This document shows positions 24,911 to 34,153 of a stretch of 64,000 nt of DNA, piece after piece (positions within the stretch are counted from its first letter, which is position 1; each line of letters begins with the position of its first letter). Position numbers and translations under genes: made by a program. Source of the stretch: Calditrichota bacterium (GTDB lineage Bacteria > Calditrichota > Calditrichia > Calditrichales > J004); NCBI GenBank assembly GCA_013112635.1, contig JABFGF010000007.1, positions 186,001 through 250,000 of the forward strand. The letters are read 5' to 3'. Under the pieces are notes generated by a model. That model was not told the origin of the DNA. It was given only the letters and a program-made list of their open reading frames with translations, and ran no database searches.

Positions 24911-25489
24911 ATGTCCTTTAGATATTTACAATTAAGAACGGTCATAAACCAATGGCTCGAGTTAGAGAAAAAGCAGTGGAAAGATTTAAAGAGTATATTT
25001 ACTATAATGGAATATTCTGAAAATGAACATATTGTACTACCTGGAGAAAATTTTTTTCAACTATTTTTTGTTAATAAAGGTTTATTTCGTCTTTATTATT
25101 TAGATCAAAAAGGCAAAGAATTTAATAAATCATTTATATGTGAGAATATGTTTGGAGGCCCGGTTGCGTTTTCTATTTTGGATATCCCATTGTATTATGG
25201 CATGCATACATTAGAAGAAACCAGCTTATTGGTTGCAAATTATAATGAGTTTAACGCCCTTTATGATAGCCACCCAATTTTTGATCGACTTGGAAGAAAG
25301 TTGGCAGAATGGTTGTTAATTAAAAAAGAGTTGAGAGAAAGAAGTTTCCTGATTGAAGACGCCAAAGAGCGCTTTCTTGATTTTGCTAAAAATTATCCGG
25401 GTTTATTAAAACGAATCCCTCAATACCACATTGCTTCATATCTCGGAATTAGTGAAGTCTCTCTATCCCGTTTAAAAAATAATATTTAA
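24911..25489 (+). CDS. Crp/Fnr-family transcriptional regulator
   Basis: 192 residues from the ATG at 24911. An N-terminal cyclic-nucleotide-like domain (MEYSENEHIVLPGENF, LFFVNKGLFRLYY) precedes a short C-terminal helix-turn-helix (IPQYHIASYLGISEVSLSRL). This is the compact FCB type with a reduced DNA-binding end, without the Fnr cysteines. Its target is unknown. The first part of the longer reading frame (from 24875) lacks a good ribosome site. Confidence 0.83.
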   Translation: MSFRYLQLRTVINQWLELEKKQWKDLKSIFTIMEYSENEHIVLPGENFFQLFFVNKGLFRLYYLDQKGKEFNKSFICENMFGGPVAFSILDIPLYYGMHTLEETSLLVANYNEFNALYDSHPIFDRLGRKLAEWLLIKKELRERSFLIEDAKERFLDFAKNYPGLLKRIPQYHIASYLGISEVSLSRLKNNI

Positions 25490-25620
25490 CTTAATCCTCA
25501 TTAATATTCTTAACAAATGATAAGGCATCTTTAGTTAAGGCTCGATAAATTAATTGATGTTATTAACTATAGATTACATTGAATTATTTATCAACCCTTA
25601 ATAATGGAGGAGGATTATTT

Positions 25621-26406
25621 ATGTATTTGAATTTTGCTAACAATTTCATAGAGGTAATAATGCTTTTTATAGTGTTTCTTTTACCAATAGTTGCTTTCTC
25701 CCAAGTTAATACAAACCAAGATACAGCAGCATTTATTTTTGCTTATTATCCTAAAGACGGTATGCAATCCTTATTTCATGAAGGATATAAAAGACATCTT
25801 CAATGGCATAAAGAAAAAAAAGATAAAACTATTTGGTATGGTTGGTACGTAACAGTTGGTAAAAGAACAGGGATGTTTATAGATGGTGCTTTTGGTATCC
25901 CTTTTGCTGCTTTTGACTCAAGGATAGATCCTTCAGGTGATATGGCTGACTTCATCCAAACTACAGCTCCTTTTGCTGATATTGCATATAGAACAGTCTA
26001 CACACTTAGATCAGACATTAGCACCGCAACACCATTAGAACACAAAAAACCTTCTGATTCCATTCAAGTCTTTTATTACAAAGTTAATTATGGCCATGAG
26101 AAAAAATTTGAAAAAACCATTAGAACAATAAATACAAATTTGAAACAATTAAAAGATGAATTGAAGCACACTTGGTATGAATTAACAGTTGGAGGGGATC
26201 AGCCGAGCTATTTACTAATGGTAATGCGAGAAAACTGGTCAAGTTATGGGACAAACAATGCTTTTTTGACAAACGTAATAGAAAAAAAAGTAGAAGCAAA
26301 TGAAGTTGATAGAATTTTAAAAACACTCTCTGAGTCTGTCAAAGCAGTAGAAAGCGAGGTTTGGAAATACCAACCTGATCTAAGTTACATCCCTAAAAGT
26401 AAATAG
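25621..26406 (+). CDS. Exported protein of unknown function
   Basis: 261 residues from the ATG at 25621, which follows GGAGGAGGATT. A signal peptide ends near AFSQ. The mature part (IFAYYPKDGMQSLFHEGYKR, TIWYGWYVTVGKRTGMFIDG) has two similar halves, each opening with a FxYxxNYGHE- or AYYPKDG-type strand, suggestive of tandem dimeric alpha/beta-barrel domains. I do not recognise the family. Confidence 0.7.
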   Translation: MYLNFANNFIEVIMLFIVFLLPIVAFSQVNTNQDTAAFIFAYYPKDGMQSLFHEGYKRHLQWHKEKKDKTIWYGWYVTVGKRTGMFIDGAFGIPFAAFDSRIDPSGDMADFIQTTAPFADIAYRTVYTLRSDISTATPLEHKKPSDSIQVFYYKVNYGHEKKFEKTIRTINTNLKQLKDELKHTWYELTVGGDQPSYLLMVMRENWSSYGTNNAFLTNVIEKKVEANEVDRILKTLSESVKAVESEVWKYQPDLSYIPKSK

Positions 26407-26652
26407 ATGAACATAAAATGATATTAGATCCTGGCAAACAAAGCCACAATGGAGGAGAATAAAAAAAATCTTATAAACCATTGTCGGTTAATAAATTAAT
26501 GTGGGTGATAACATAAATTTCTTGTATTCTTTTAAAGAGAGAAATATTTGAGATAGGTTTATAATATGGTTGTCAAGTTTTCGGTAGTTTTATTAAATCT
26601 AAAATGTAAATTTCCTTTCTAATTCAGCATTAAAATTTTTATTGGAGGTTTT

Positions 26653-27489
26653 ATGAATTCAGGAATAGAAAATACGCAGCACCCATCTATTATATATTAT
26701 GACAGTGACTATCCTTCTGAAAAGTATTCAAAATACAAAAATAATTTTGATGAAATTGTTATTTCACAAGGGTTATCGAATGACGTGGAAAAATACAATA
26801 ATTTAGCAAAACAATTTGGAAGTAATGTTTTAGAACTTTGTTGTGGTACCGGTAGGGTGGCAATTCCACTGGCTGAAAATGGAAACGACGTAACTGCTGT
26901 TGATTTTTCTTCTACCTTGCTCCAACAATTTCAAAACAAGATTAAACAATTAAACAATAAAATATCAAATCGATTAAAAATTATTAATCAAGATGTAACT
27001 AAATTATCATTGGAAAAGAAGGATTATGATTTAATAATTTGTGCCTTTAATAGTTTGCTATGCATCCCAGATTTTGAATTGCAACAGAAAACATTAATAA
27101 ATGCTGCAAAACATATCCGCACAAAAGGTCTTTTGGCTTTAGATTTAATGAATCCACTAGTATTAAGTATTGCTGGCGATGAAACTCCTATCCCCTTTTT
27201 TACCAGAAAAAATCCTCATAACGGCAATATATATACACGGTTTGCGGCAAGGAGCAAGATGATGATTGATCAAAAACAAAAATTATATGGTTGGTATGAT
27301 GAAATAGAAGATGATGGAAGCGTTAAAAGACAAAATTATGAAGTATATTGGAGACCAGTTTTTAGATATGAAATCCAACTGATGCTCGAAAAGGCTGGGT
27401 TTAAAATTGACAAAATCTATGGAGGACATTTGGATGAAACTTACACAGAAACAAGTGGGAAGTTATTTATCCAGGCCGTTAAACTTTGA
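26653..27489 (+). CDS. Class I SAM-dependent methyltransferase
   Basis: 278 residues. Motif I VLELCCGTGRVAIPLAENG and motif II TAVDFS are clear; the later DLIICAFNSLLCI is motif IV. The N-terminal YYDSDYPSEKYSKY and C-terminal YGWYDEIEDDG belong to a small-molecule methyltransferase family without assigned substrate. The Ada-like gene starts 24 nt later, so the two form an operon. Confidence 0.85.
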   Translation: MNSGIENTQHPSIIYYDSDYPSEKYSKYKNNFDEIVISQGLSNDVEKYNNLAKQFGSNVLELCCGTGRVAIPLAENGNDVTAVDFSSTLLQQFQNKIKQLNNKISNRLKIINQDVTKLSLEKKDYDLIICAFNSLLCIPDFELQQKTLINAAKHIRTKGLLALDLMNPLVLSIAGDETPIPFFTRKNPHNGNIYTRFAARSKMMIDQKQKLYGWYDEIEDDGSVKRQNYEVYWRPVFRYEIQLMLEKAGFKIDKIYGGHLDETYTETSGKLFIQAVKL

Positions 27490-27513
27490 TTCTTAATTAT
27501 TAGAGATTAAATA

Positions 27514-28563
27514 ATGTTAACATTTAAAGAAAAATATGAAGCACTTTTAAGAAAAGATTCCACTTATGAAGGAATATTTTATGCTGCAGTTAAAACAACT
27601 ATAATATTTTGTAGACCTACATGTCGTGCAAGAAAACCATTAGCCGAAAATGTTGTGTTCTATGATTCAGTTAATGAAGCACTTTTAAACGGTTATAGAC
27701 CATGCAAAGTATGCAAACCGCTTGAACCACCCGGAAGTATGCCTAACGTCATTAAATATATTCTAAGTGAATTAGTTAATAGACCGTTTAAAAAAATAAA
27801 GGATAAAGATTTAGTCATTGCCGGAATAGAACCTAATTTTGTACGCAGATGGTTTAAAAAAAATCTAAATATGACCTTTCATGCTTACCAAAGAATGTAC
27901 AAAACAAACAATGCTTTAAGGAATATATCAAAAGGAAAATCAGTAACGCAAACGGCATTTGATAATGGTTACGATTCATTAAGTGGTTTCATCGACAACG
28001 ATAAATCAATTTTTGGCAAAGCACCAACCAAAGTAAATTATAAAAATGCAATTAATATTGTTCGTTTCACAACTCCATTAGGACCTATGTTTGGATGTGC
28101 TACATCAAAGGGCATTTGCCTTGTTGAATTTTGTGACCGTGATATATTAGATGTTCAATTAAGGAGTTTGGAGATTCATTTTAAAACACCAATTTTACCA
28201 GGTCAAAATAAACATTTGGATACGCTTCAAGTAGAATTAGGTGAATATTTTCAAAGAAAAAGAACTTTCTTTACTGTACCATTACACATACAAGGAACTG
28301 ATTTTCAGCAAGAAGTTTGGTCATTCTTAAAATCTATTCCATATGGCAAAACCATATCCTACAAAGCTCAATCTATAAATATGAATAAACCAAAAGCAAT
28401 AAGAGCAGTTGCTTCAGCGAATGGGTTAAATAAAGTTGCTATCGTTGTTCCTTGTCATAGGGTAATTGGTAGTGATGGGAAATTGAAAGGGTATGGAGGT
28501 GGTATAGCTAGGAAAAAATGGTTAATAGAATTCGAAAAAGGTAATATTTTAAAAGGATCATAG
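27514..28563 (+). CDS. ada: Ada-type bifunctional DNA-alkylation repair protein/regulator
   Basis: 349 residues in the Ada order. The zinc domain has Cys33, Cys37, Cys64 and Cys67 (FCRPTC, RPCKVC), an AraC-type helix-turn-helix occupies about 85-170, and the O6-alkylguanine transferase domain carries the acceptor motif VPCHRVIG (Cys314) and GYGGG. Ada moves methyl groups from DNA to its own cysteines and, when methylated on the first domain, activates repair genes. All functional cysteines are present. Confidence 0.93.
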   Translation: MLTFKEKYEALLRKDSTYEGIFYAAVKTTIIFCRPTCRARKPLAENVVFYDSVNEALLNGYRPCKVCKPLEPPGSMPNVIKYILSELVNRPFKKIKDKDLVIAGIEPNFVRRWFKKNLNMTFHAYQRMYKTNNALRNISKGKSVTQTAFDNGYDSLSGFIDNDKSIFGKAPTKVNYKNAINIVRFTTPLGPMFGCATSKGICLVEFCDRDILDVQLRSLEIHFKTPILPGQNKHLDTLQVELGEYFQRKRTFFTVPLHIQGTDFQQEVWSFLKSIPYGKTISYKAQSINMNKPKAIRAVASANGLNKVAIVVPCHRVIGSDGKLKGYGGGIARKKWLIEFEKGNILKGS

Positions 28564-28750
28564 ATTTTCTGCTAACATGATTTAATCCATGTATTGGGTT
28601 TTAACATGCGTGAAGAAATTATGTCAACTCTTTTCTCTTAAGGCTTACCCATAAAAATGCAGTAATACCAAATTAAGTAGATTCTAAGTAACTTTATTAT
28701 ATTTTTGAGTTTAATAAAATCATATTGGAAATAATTTTTCACACAATTAT

Positions 28751-28767
28751 ATTTGTACATTACAAAT
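28751..28767. promoter_or_regulatory. Palindromic operator
   Basis: ATTTGTACATTACAAAT, a perfect dyad that extends to 23 bp (28748-28770). It lies 63 nt upstream of the MFS gene start. Confidence 0.75.
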
Positions 28768-28830
28768 ATAATTTTTATTCTTGTTGAGATTTTAAGTGAG
28801 CTAAAAATACTAACTTAATTACGGAAATAA

Positions 28831-30072
28831 ATGAATAAACTTTTTAACCGTAATTTTATTTTATTATGGCAGGGACAATTAGTAAGTCAAATAGGGTCTC
28901 AAGCTTTCGTAATAGCCATGACATTTTGGGTAAAACATGAAACAGGCTCAGCAACATTGGTTGGAATGCTTATGATGATATCGCACTTACCCGGTGTTAT
29001 ATTAGGACCACTAGCTGGTACAATTGCAGACAGGTATTCTCGCCGTCGAATCATCATTTTTTGTGATTTGATAAATGGAGGAGCTGTTCTAATTGTTACT
29101 GTTTTTTTATTTTCTGATCCTACCGCCAAGACATTAATTCTTATATCACTTTTCATTATAGCAACCATTGTTGCAAGCGTTGGTTCCTTTTTTAGACCCG
29201 CAATTACAGCTGCAATTCCTGATATTGTTCCGAAAAATAAAGTTTCTACTGCAAACTCGTTAATCCAGTCTTCAGTTCAAATTGCTACGTTTATTGGCCA
29301 AGGGATCGGAGGAGTCCTATTTAGGATACTAGGTGCTCCTTTTCTTTTTCTTTTTAACGGAATAAGTTACTTTTTTTCAGCGGTTAGTGAACTGTTTACA
29401 ACAATTCCTCAAACTCTGCCAGAAAAACCATTAAACTGGCAAGAGACTTTAAAAGCTTTTAAAACAGATACAATTAAAGGCTTAAATTATGTATGGAAAT
29501 CGAGAGGAATGAGGTCACTTTTTCTAGTTGCAACAGTCCTTAATTTTTTTGCAATGCCATTCTTTGTCTTATTTCCTTTTTATGTAGAAGATTTTATGAA
29601 AGTATCAGCAGATTGGTATGGTTATATACTTGCTGCGTTTGGAATTGGATCTATAACGGGATATACCGTATCAGGCACAATTCAGCTTAGAGGGAGGGCC
29701 AGGAGTAATATACTTATTGGTGTACTTATAGTAATGTCATCTAGCTTTTCTTCTCTATGTGTGGTTTTCATTCCGTCAATAGTTCTAATTATTGTTTTTT
29801 TTATTGGAGCTCTCAATGGTTTTTTTAATATAAATGTAATTACAATTTTGCAAATAACTACTCCAGGCGAAATTAGGGGAAGAATTTTCGGACTCCTAAA
29901 CACTCTCACCATGGGACTAGCACCAGTAGCAATGGGATTTTCTGGTGTAATTGCTGATTTATCCAATCAAAACATTCCTAATATTTATTTAATATGTGGA
30001 GGAATATTATCTGTAATTTCGTTAATGGTGTCAAAAAACAAAGCATTTAGAGACTTTTTGGCAAAAGAGTAA
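28831..30072 (+). CDS. MFS exporter
   Basis: 413 residues with about twelve membrane helices and the MFS loop motif (GTIADRYSRRRIIIFCD). It resembles the MFS_3/enterobactin-exporter type (NRNFILLWQGQLVSQIGSQ at the start). The exported compound is unknown. A palindromic operator precedes it and another separates it from the following cysteine-synthase gene. Confidence 0.87.
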   Translation: MNKLFNRNFILLWQGQLVSQIGSQAFVIAMTFWVKHETGSATLVGMLMMISHLPGVILGPLAGTIADRYSRRRIIIFCDLINGGAVLIVTVFLFSDPTAKTLILISLFIIATIVASVGSFFRPAITAAIPDIVPKNKVSTANSLIQSSVQIATFIGQGIGGVLFRILGAPFLFLFNGISYFFSAVSELFTTIPQTLPEKPLNWQETLKAFKTDTIKGLNYVWKSRGMRSLFLVATVLNFFAMPFFVLFPFYVEDFMKVSADWYGYILAAFGIGSITGYTVSGTIQLRGRARSNILIGVLIVMSSSFSSLCVVFIPSIVLIIVFFIGALNGFFNINVITILQITTPGEIRGRIFGLLNTLTMGLAPVAMGFSGVIADLSNQNIPNIYLICGGILSVISLMVSKNKAFRDFLAKE

Positions 30073-30089
30073 ATATTTTAGCAACAATT

Positions 30090-30106
30090 ATTTGTATTAT
30101 ACAAAT
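30090..30106. promoter_or_regulatory. Palindromic operator
   Basis: ATTTGTATTATACAAAT, a perfect dyad extending to 25 bp (30086-30110). It lies 58 nt before the cysteine-synthase-like gene. Confidence 0.75.
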
Positions 30107-30164
30107 AATTGATTATTTTTTCCATTTCAAAACAAGAAAGTCAATTTTACAGTAAGGAATTTTT

Positions 30165-31076
30165 ATGCAGGCCATTGGAAATACCCCACTATTAAAACTT
30201 GAAAGGTTATCTGAACCAAATTGTGCAGAAATATATGTCAAATATGAAGGTGGAAATCCTACAGGTAGTATGAAAGACAGAATGGCGTTATCAATGATTG
30301 AGGGAGCTGAGAGAAGAGGAGAATTAACAACTGGTGGGAGGGTTGTTGAATATACTGGAGGTAGTACCGGTAGCTCTTTGGCAATGGTTTGTGCAACAAG
30401 GGGATATAAAGCACATTTCGTTTCTTCAAACGGTTTTGCCGAAGAAAAACTACAAACAATGAGGGCTTTTGGAGCTACAGTAGAAATAATTCATGCTGAA
30501 AATGGTATTTTAACAGCAGAGATAATAGACAAAATGATTGCGAGGGCAAAAGAGTTAATAGGTCAACCTAATACATTTTGGCCTGACCAGGTTAACAATC
30601 TTGATAATAAAAAAGGTTATCATAAAATGGCTTTTGAAATTATGGACGTTCTTGGAACTGAAATAGATGAGTTCGTAATGGCAGTAGGGGGAGGAGGTTG
30701 TATTTCAGGAAATTCCGAAATTTTAAAAGAAAAAATACCATCAATGAAAACTATTGCTATAGAACCATTTTACGTAAGAAATATTTCTGGCGGTGATACA
30801 TCTGGAAAGCATGCTTTGGAAGGAATAGGTCTTTCATTTATTCCAACTATACTACGTAAAGATCTGATTGATGATGTAATTCCTGTTAAGGATGAAGATG
30901 CTTATAGGACAGCTAATGATTTAGCAAAAAAAGAAGGGATTTTCGGAGGAATAACGTCAGGTGCCAATGTTTGGGCAGCAATTCAAAGGGCTAGAATTAT
31001 CGGTGCAGGGAAAAAAATTGTAACAGTGATTATTGATTCTGGATTAAGATATCTCAATGGTGATTTGTATAGATAA
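30165..31076 (+). CDS. PLP-dependent cysteine-synthase-family enzyme
   Basis: 303 residues of the CysK/CBS fold. The lysine that binds PLP is in NPTGSMKDRM (Lys37), the phosphate loop is GGSTGSS, and the C-terminal DSGLRYLNGDLY is typical. The substrate loop TGGST is a variant of the common TSGNTG, as in family members that are not true O-acetylserine sulfhydrylases. It probably makes or breaks a cysteine-like side chain. The ribosome site is weak (TAAGGAATTTTT). Confidence 0.85.
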   Translation: MQAIGNTPLLKLERLSEPNCAEIYVKYEGGNPTGSMKDRMALSMIEGAERRGELTTGGRVVEYTGGSTGSSLAMVCATRGYKAHFVSSNGFAEEKLQTMRAFGATVEIIHAENGILTAEIIDKMIARAKELIGQPNTFWPDQVNNLDNKKGYHKMAFEIMDVLGTEIDEFVMAVGGGGCISGNSEILKEKIPSMKTIAIEPFYVRNISGGDTSGKHALEGIGLSFIPTILRKDLIDDVIPVKDEDAYRTANDLAKKEGIFGGITSGANVWAAIQRARIIGAGKKIVTVIIDSGLRYLNGDLYR

Positions 31077-31163
31077 TAATATGTTTTAACTGCTATGAGA
31101 AGAGAAAAATATTATTCAAGGATAAAAGATTAAGAATTGGTTATTTAAAAGGAGTACAGATAT

Positions 31164-31580
31164 ATGAAACTAATTATAAACCTTTTGATTATGTTATCCA
31201 CGCAATTAATATTGGCTGGAGAAATACGTGATAAAGAAGTTATCAACGAAACGATTAAAATCTACATTGAAGGCCAACGCACTGATAATCAGGAGCTCAT
31301 AAAAAAAGTATTTCATTCGGATGCAAATTTAAAGTTTATTAGCATTAGAGATAATGAATATAAAATTATTTCTATTGAAAGGTATCTAACTTTTTTTTCG
31401 AATAAAAAAGAGAGAGAATTTGAAGAGAATATCTTCTATATAGATATAGTTGGCACAGCAGCCAATGTAAAGCTATCTCTAAAATATGAAACATTTCAAT
31501 ACACTCATTATATGAACATGCTTAAAACTGGAGAAGGGTGGAAAATAGTAAATAAAATTACTTGTCAAGAAAATTTTTGA
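31164..31580 (+). CDS. Exported lumazine-binding-like (NTF2-fold) protein
   Basis: 138 residues with a signal peptide (IINLLIMLSTQLILAGEI) and the Lumazine_bd_2 layout (IYIEGQRTDNQELIKKVFHS, ISIERYLTFF, YTHYMNMLKTGEGWKIVNK). The family is a small cone-shaped ligand-binding fold, mostly of unknown role. AAGGAG precedes the ATG. Confidence 0.75.
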   Translation: MKLIINLLIMLSTQLILAGEIRDKEVINETIKIYIEGQRTDNQELIKKVFHSDANLKFISIRDNEYKIISIERYLTFFSNKKEREFEENIFYIDIVGTAANVKLSLKYETFQYTHYMNMLKTGEGWKIVNKITCQENF

Positions 31581-31783
31581 AATGAAGCTAGTCGAGACGG
31601 TGCTAATAAATGAGGTAAATAAAGAAGATACTTGGTGAACAGTAAGTTAACGGAAAACGAAAAAAGAAAATTGGAATGATTATGTTTTAGGATTCATGAT
31701 ATTGAGTTTTAGAGAAGACGAGAAAATGGCATTGCTATTTTTGAAGCAGCTAAAAATACGTTGATCTAAATTAGGATTAGGTT

Positions 31784-32890
31784 ATGAAAAAAACATTTTT
31801 ATTAGTATTAATAATTCTCACAGTTAAAAATTTGATAGCGAAAGATGTTGAATTCAAACCGCATTTATGGTCAATAAACGATCCTGAAGGAGGTTTAATT
31901 ACTACATACATGGGGAGAAAAAGTCTATTTCTATATCAGGGGTTTGCCTTTTTAAAAGGTTTATTGCTAACGGATGGGACTATTGAAGTAGATTTTAATG
32001 CACATGGTAACAGGGGCTTTGCGGGAATAGTTTTTAGATCAAAAAATAAAGAATCACACGAATTAGTATACCTGAGATGTCATTTGTCTAATAAACCAAA
32101 TGCAATACAGTATGCACCAAGATTTAATGGGGTTATGGGCTGGCAACTTTATAGTAATAAAGGGCACATAGCTAATACAGAAATACCGCATAACAGATGG
32201 ATTCATCTAAAATTAGAAGTTAAGGGTAAAAAAGCATTCTTTTATGTAAATGATTCTAGTGAGCCAGATTTAATTATAACAGATTTAAAACAAAAAGTTT
32301 CTGAAGGGGAAATAGGACTTTGGGCTTTGAACGGACCTGGACACTTTTCTAATTTCAGTTATACCAAAACTGATCCAGAACCAGTTGAAGTTGAATTGAA
32401 TCAAATTAAACCAATAAATCCAAACTTTATTGATAGATGGAAACTCTCAAATGTTTTTAAGGAGGGTGATTTAAATATTGATCAGATTGATAATGATTTT
32501 CTTAAAAAGTTAGATTGGGTTGATGTAGTAACAGATCAGAATGGTATGCTAGATATCTCAAAATATAGAAAAAAGATTACGCAGATTCATTCAAGCCCGG
32601 TCAAAAACGGCTGGGATGATGTAATTGCACTGAGTACAATTACATCCAATAAAAAACGAACCATTAATTTATCATTTGGATATAGTGATAAAATCAAAAT
32701 CGTAGTAAATGGCAAACTGATGTTTCAAGGAAATAATTCATTCAGATCGAAATCTCCTAGATTTTTGGGAATTGTAGGTGTTAATAATGAGACATTGACA
32801 ATTCCATTAGTGAAGGGTGAAAATCAAATATTATTTGTTGTTACTGAGCAATTTGGCGGATGGGGTTTCATTACTAAATTTGAAAAGTAA
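31784..32890 (+). CDS. Exported concanavalin-like (3-keto-disaccharide hydrolase-like) protein
   Basis: 368 residues: signal peptide, then a beta-sandwich domain (GTIEVDFNAHGNRGFAGIVF, LVYLRCHLS, NRWIHLKLEVKGKKAFFYVN) of the DUF1080/LamG-like group, and a C-terminal domain after residue 210 that is unfamiliar. The first domain is paralogous in look to the protein at 54285. A sugar-binding or sugar-cleaving role is possible but unproven. Confidence 0.7.
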   Translation: MKKTFLLVLIILTVKNLIAKDVEFKPHLWSINDPEGGLITTYMGRKSLFLYQGFAFLKGLLLTDGTIEVDFNAHGNRGFAGIVFRSKNKESHELVYLRCHLSNKPNAIQYAPRFNGVMGWQLYSNKGHIANTEIPHNRWIHLKLEVKGKKAFFYVNDSSEPDLIITDLKQKVSEGEIGLWALNGPGHFSNFSYTKTDPEPVEVELNQIKPINPNFIDRWKLSNVFKEGDLNIDQIDNDFLKKLDWVDVVTDQNGMLDISKYRKKITQIHSSPVKNGWDDVIALSTITSNKKRTINLSFGYSDKIKIVVNGKLMFQGNNSFRSKSPRFLGIVGVNNETLTIPLVKGENQILFVVTEQFGGWGFITKFEK

Positions 32891-33079
32891 ATGTAATCAT
32901 TTTGTTTCAATATGTCTCATGTTAATAAATTTATATGAAAGAGATATTATAATTTACTCCACTAAGAACCAGCACAACAAGTTAAATAATATGGAAGAAA
33001 TTATAAATCATTTACAAACGATAATAGTGATTGCTCTTATAATATTCTATTGTAATCATTATATAGATTGGTAGTATAT

Positions 33080-33694
33080 ATGACTTTTTACACTATTCTA
33101 AGTCTTGCAGGAGCAATGTTTTTACTGGCACTTACCCCTGGTCCTGGAGCTTTCACCTCTTTTACCAGTTCATTAAAGCATGGGTTCAATCATGCAATAC
33201 CAATTGTAATAGGTATTGTAATAGGCGATATTTTTTTCCTTCTAATGGCCATTTATGGTTTATCAGCTATTGCGGATTCCATTTTCGAATTATTTATTAT
33301 AATTAAGTACTTAGGAGGAGGTTATCTAATATGGCTTGGAATTAATTCATGGAGGTCTAATAATAGTAGTACAGTCATGAAAGAACCATCGAAGATTTCT
33401 AAAAGCTCTGGTTTTCTTACAGGGCTATCAATTACTTTAAGCAATCCAAAAGTAATCCTTTTCTACCTTGGCTTTCTTCCAACTTTTGTCAATCTACGAG
33501 AATTAACTAGAATGGAAGTTGCAATTATTGCCATAGTTGTGAGTGTTGTTCTTGCTTCAGTAATGCTTTTCTATGCATACTCAGCATCAAAAGCTAAGCA
33601 ATTATTCTCCAATAAAACAACACAAAGAAAGATGAATCGTATTGCCGGGAGTGCTTTGATTACTACTGGGGCTGTATTAATAGTCAAAACTTAA
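33080..33694 (+). CDS. LysE-family translocator
   Basis: 204 residues from the ATG at 33080, six membrane helices, with the family start LTPGPGAFTSFTSSLKHGF and NPKVILFYLGFLPTFV. LysE/RhtB proteins export amino acids such as lysine, threonine or homoserine, or related compounds. A decayed copy of the same family lies on the minus strand at 58.3-58.5 kb. The ribosome site is poor. Confidence 0.88.
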   Translation: MTFYTILSLAGAMFLLALTPGPGAFTSFTSSLKHGFNHAIPIVIGIVIGDIFFLLMAIYGLSAIADSIFELFIIIKYLGGGYLIWLGINSWRSNNSSTVMKEPSKISKSSGFLTGLSITLSNPKVILFYLGFLPTFVNLRELTRMEVAIIAIVVSVVLASVMLFYAYSASKAKQLFSNKTTQRKMNRIAGSALITTGAVLIVKT

Positions 33695-33796
33695 CAATCT
33701 TATCAAGAGCTTATTTACAGAATAACGCTTTATGTTAAAGATTCTATTGCAATTGATCAACTATATATAAAGGTGTTTTTTGTATTGAGGTGTATA

Positions 33797-34141
33797 ATGA
33801 AACAATATCTGTTTGTTTATGGAAGTCTTGGGCGTGGTGAGCCAAATGAACATATCCTCAATACAATTGGGGGGATATGGGAAGAAGCTGTTGTTAAAGG
33901 GCATCTCAAAGAAAAAGGGTGGGGTGCAAAAATAGGTTACCCAGGTATTGTTTTAAATGATACCGGAGCTAATATCAAAGGCCATGTATTTATATCAGAG
34001 AATCTTCATCATCATTGGGATGAGTTAGATAAATTTGAAGGAAAAGAATATAAAAGGATTTCCACGAAAGTACTAAGGAAAAGTAAAAAAACATGTGCAG
34101 CATATATATATGTTCTTAATAACCACATAATTGAAAAATGA
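33797..34141 (+). CDS. Gamma-glutamylcyclotransferase-family protein
   Basis: 114 residues from the ATG at 33797 (GAGG 7 nt upstream). The fold signature YLFVYGSLGRGEPNEHIL and the catalytic Glu in DKFEGKEYKR fit the AIG2/GGCT family, which releases 5-oxoproline from gamma-glutamyl compounds. An M19 dipeptidase and a Cys/Met lyase lie in the same region. The beta-lactamase-fold gene follows after 12 nt. Confidence 0.8.
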   Translation: MKQYLFVYGSLGRGEPNEHILNTIGGIWEEAVVKGHLKEKGWGAKIGYPGIVLNDTGANIKGHVFISENLHHHWDELDKFEGKEYKRISTKVLRKSKKTCAAYIYVLNNHIIEK

Positions 34142-34153
34142 GAAACACTAAAC

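Noticed and set aside
28748-28767. The palindromes as Bacteroidota-type -7 promoter boxes (TAnnTTTG)
   Set aside because: A few copies contain TATATTTG or TACATTTG, and one has a TTG 20 bases upstream. Most lack the -33 partner, while all share the dyad, which a promoter box would not need.
32817-33074. An 85-codon open frame after the concanavalin-like gene
   Set aside because: It begins inside the previous gene, has no ribosome site and no recognisable sequence features.
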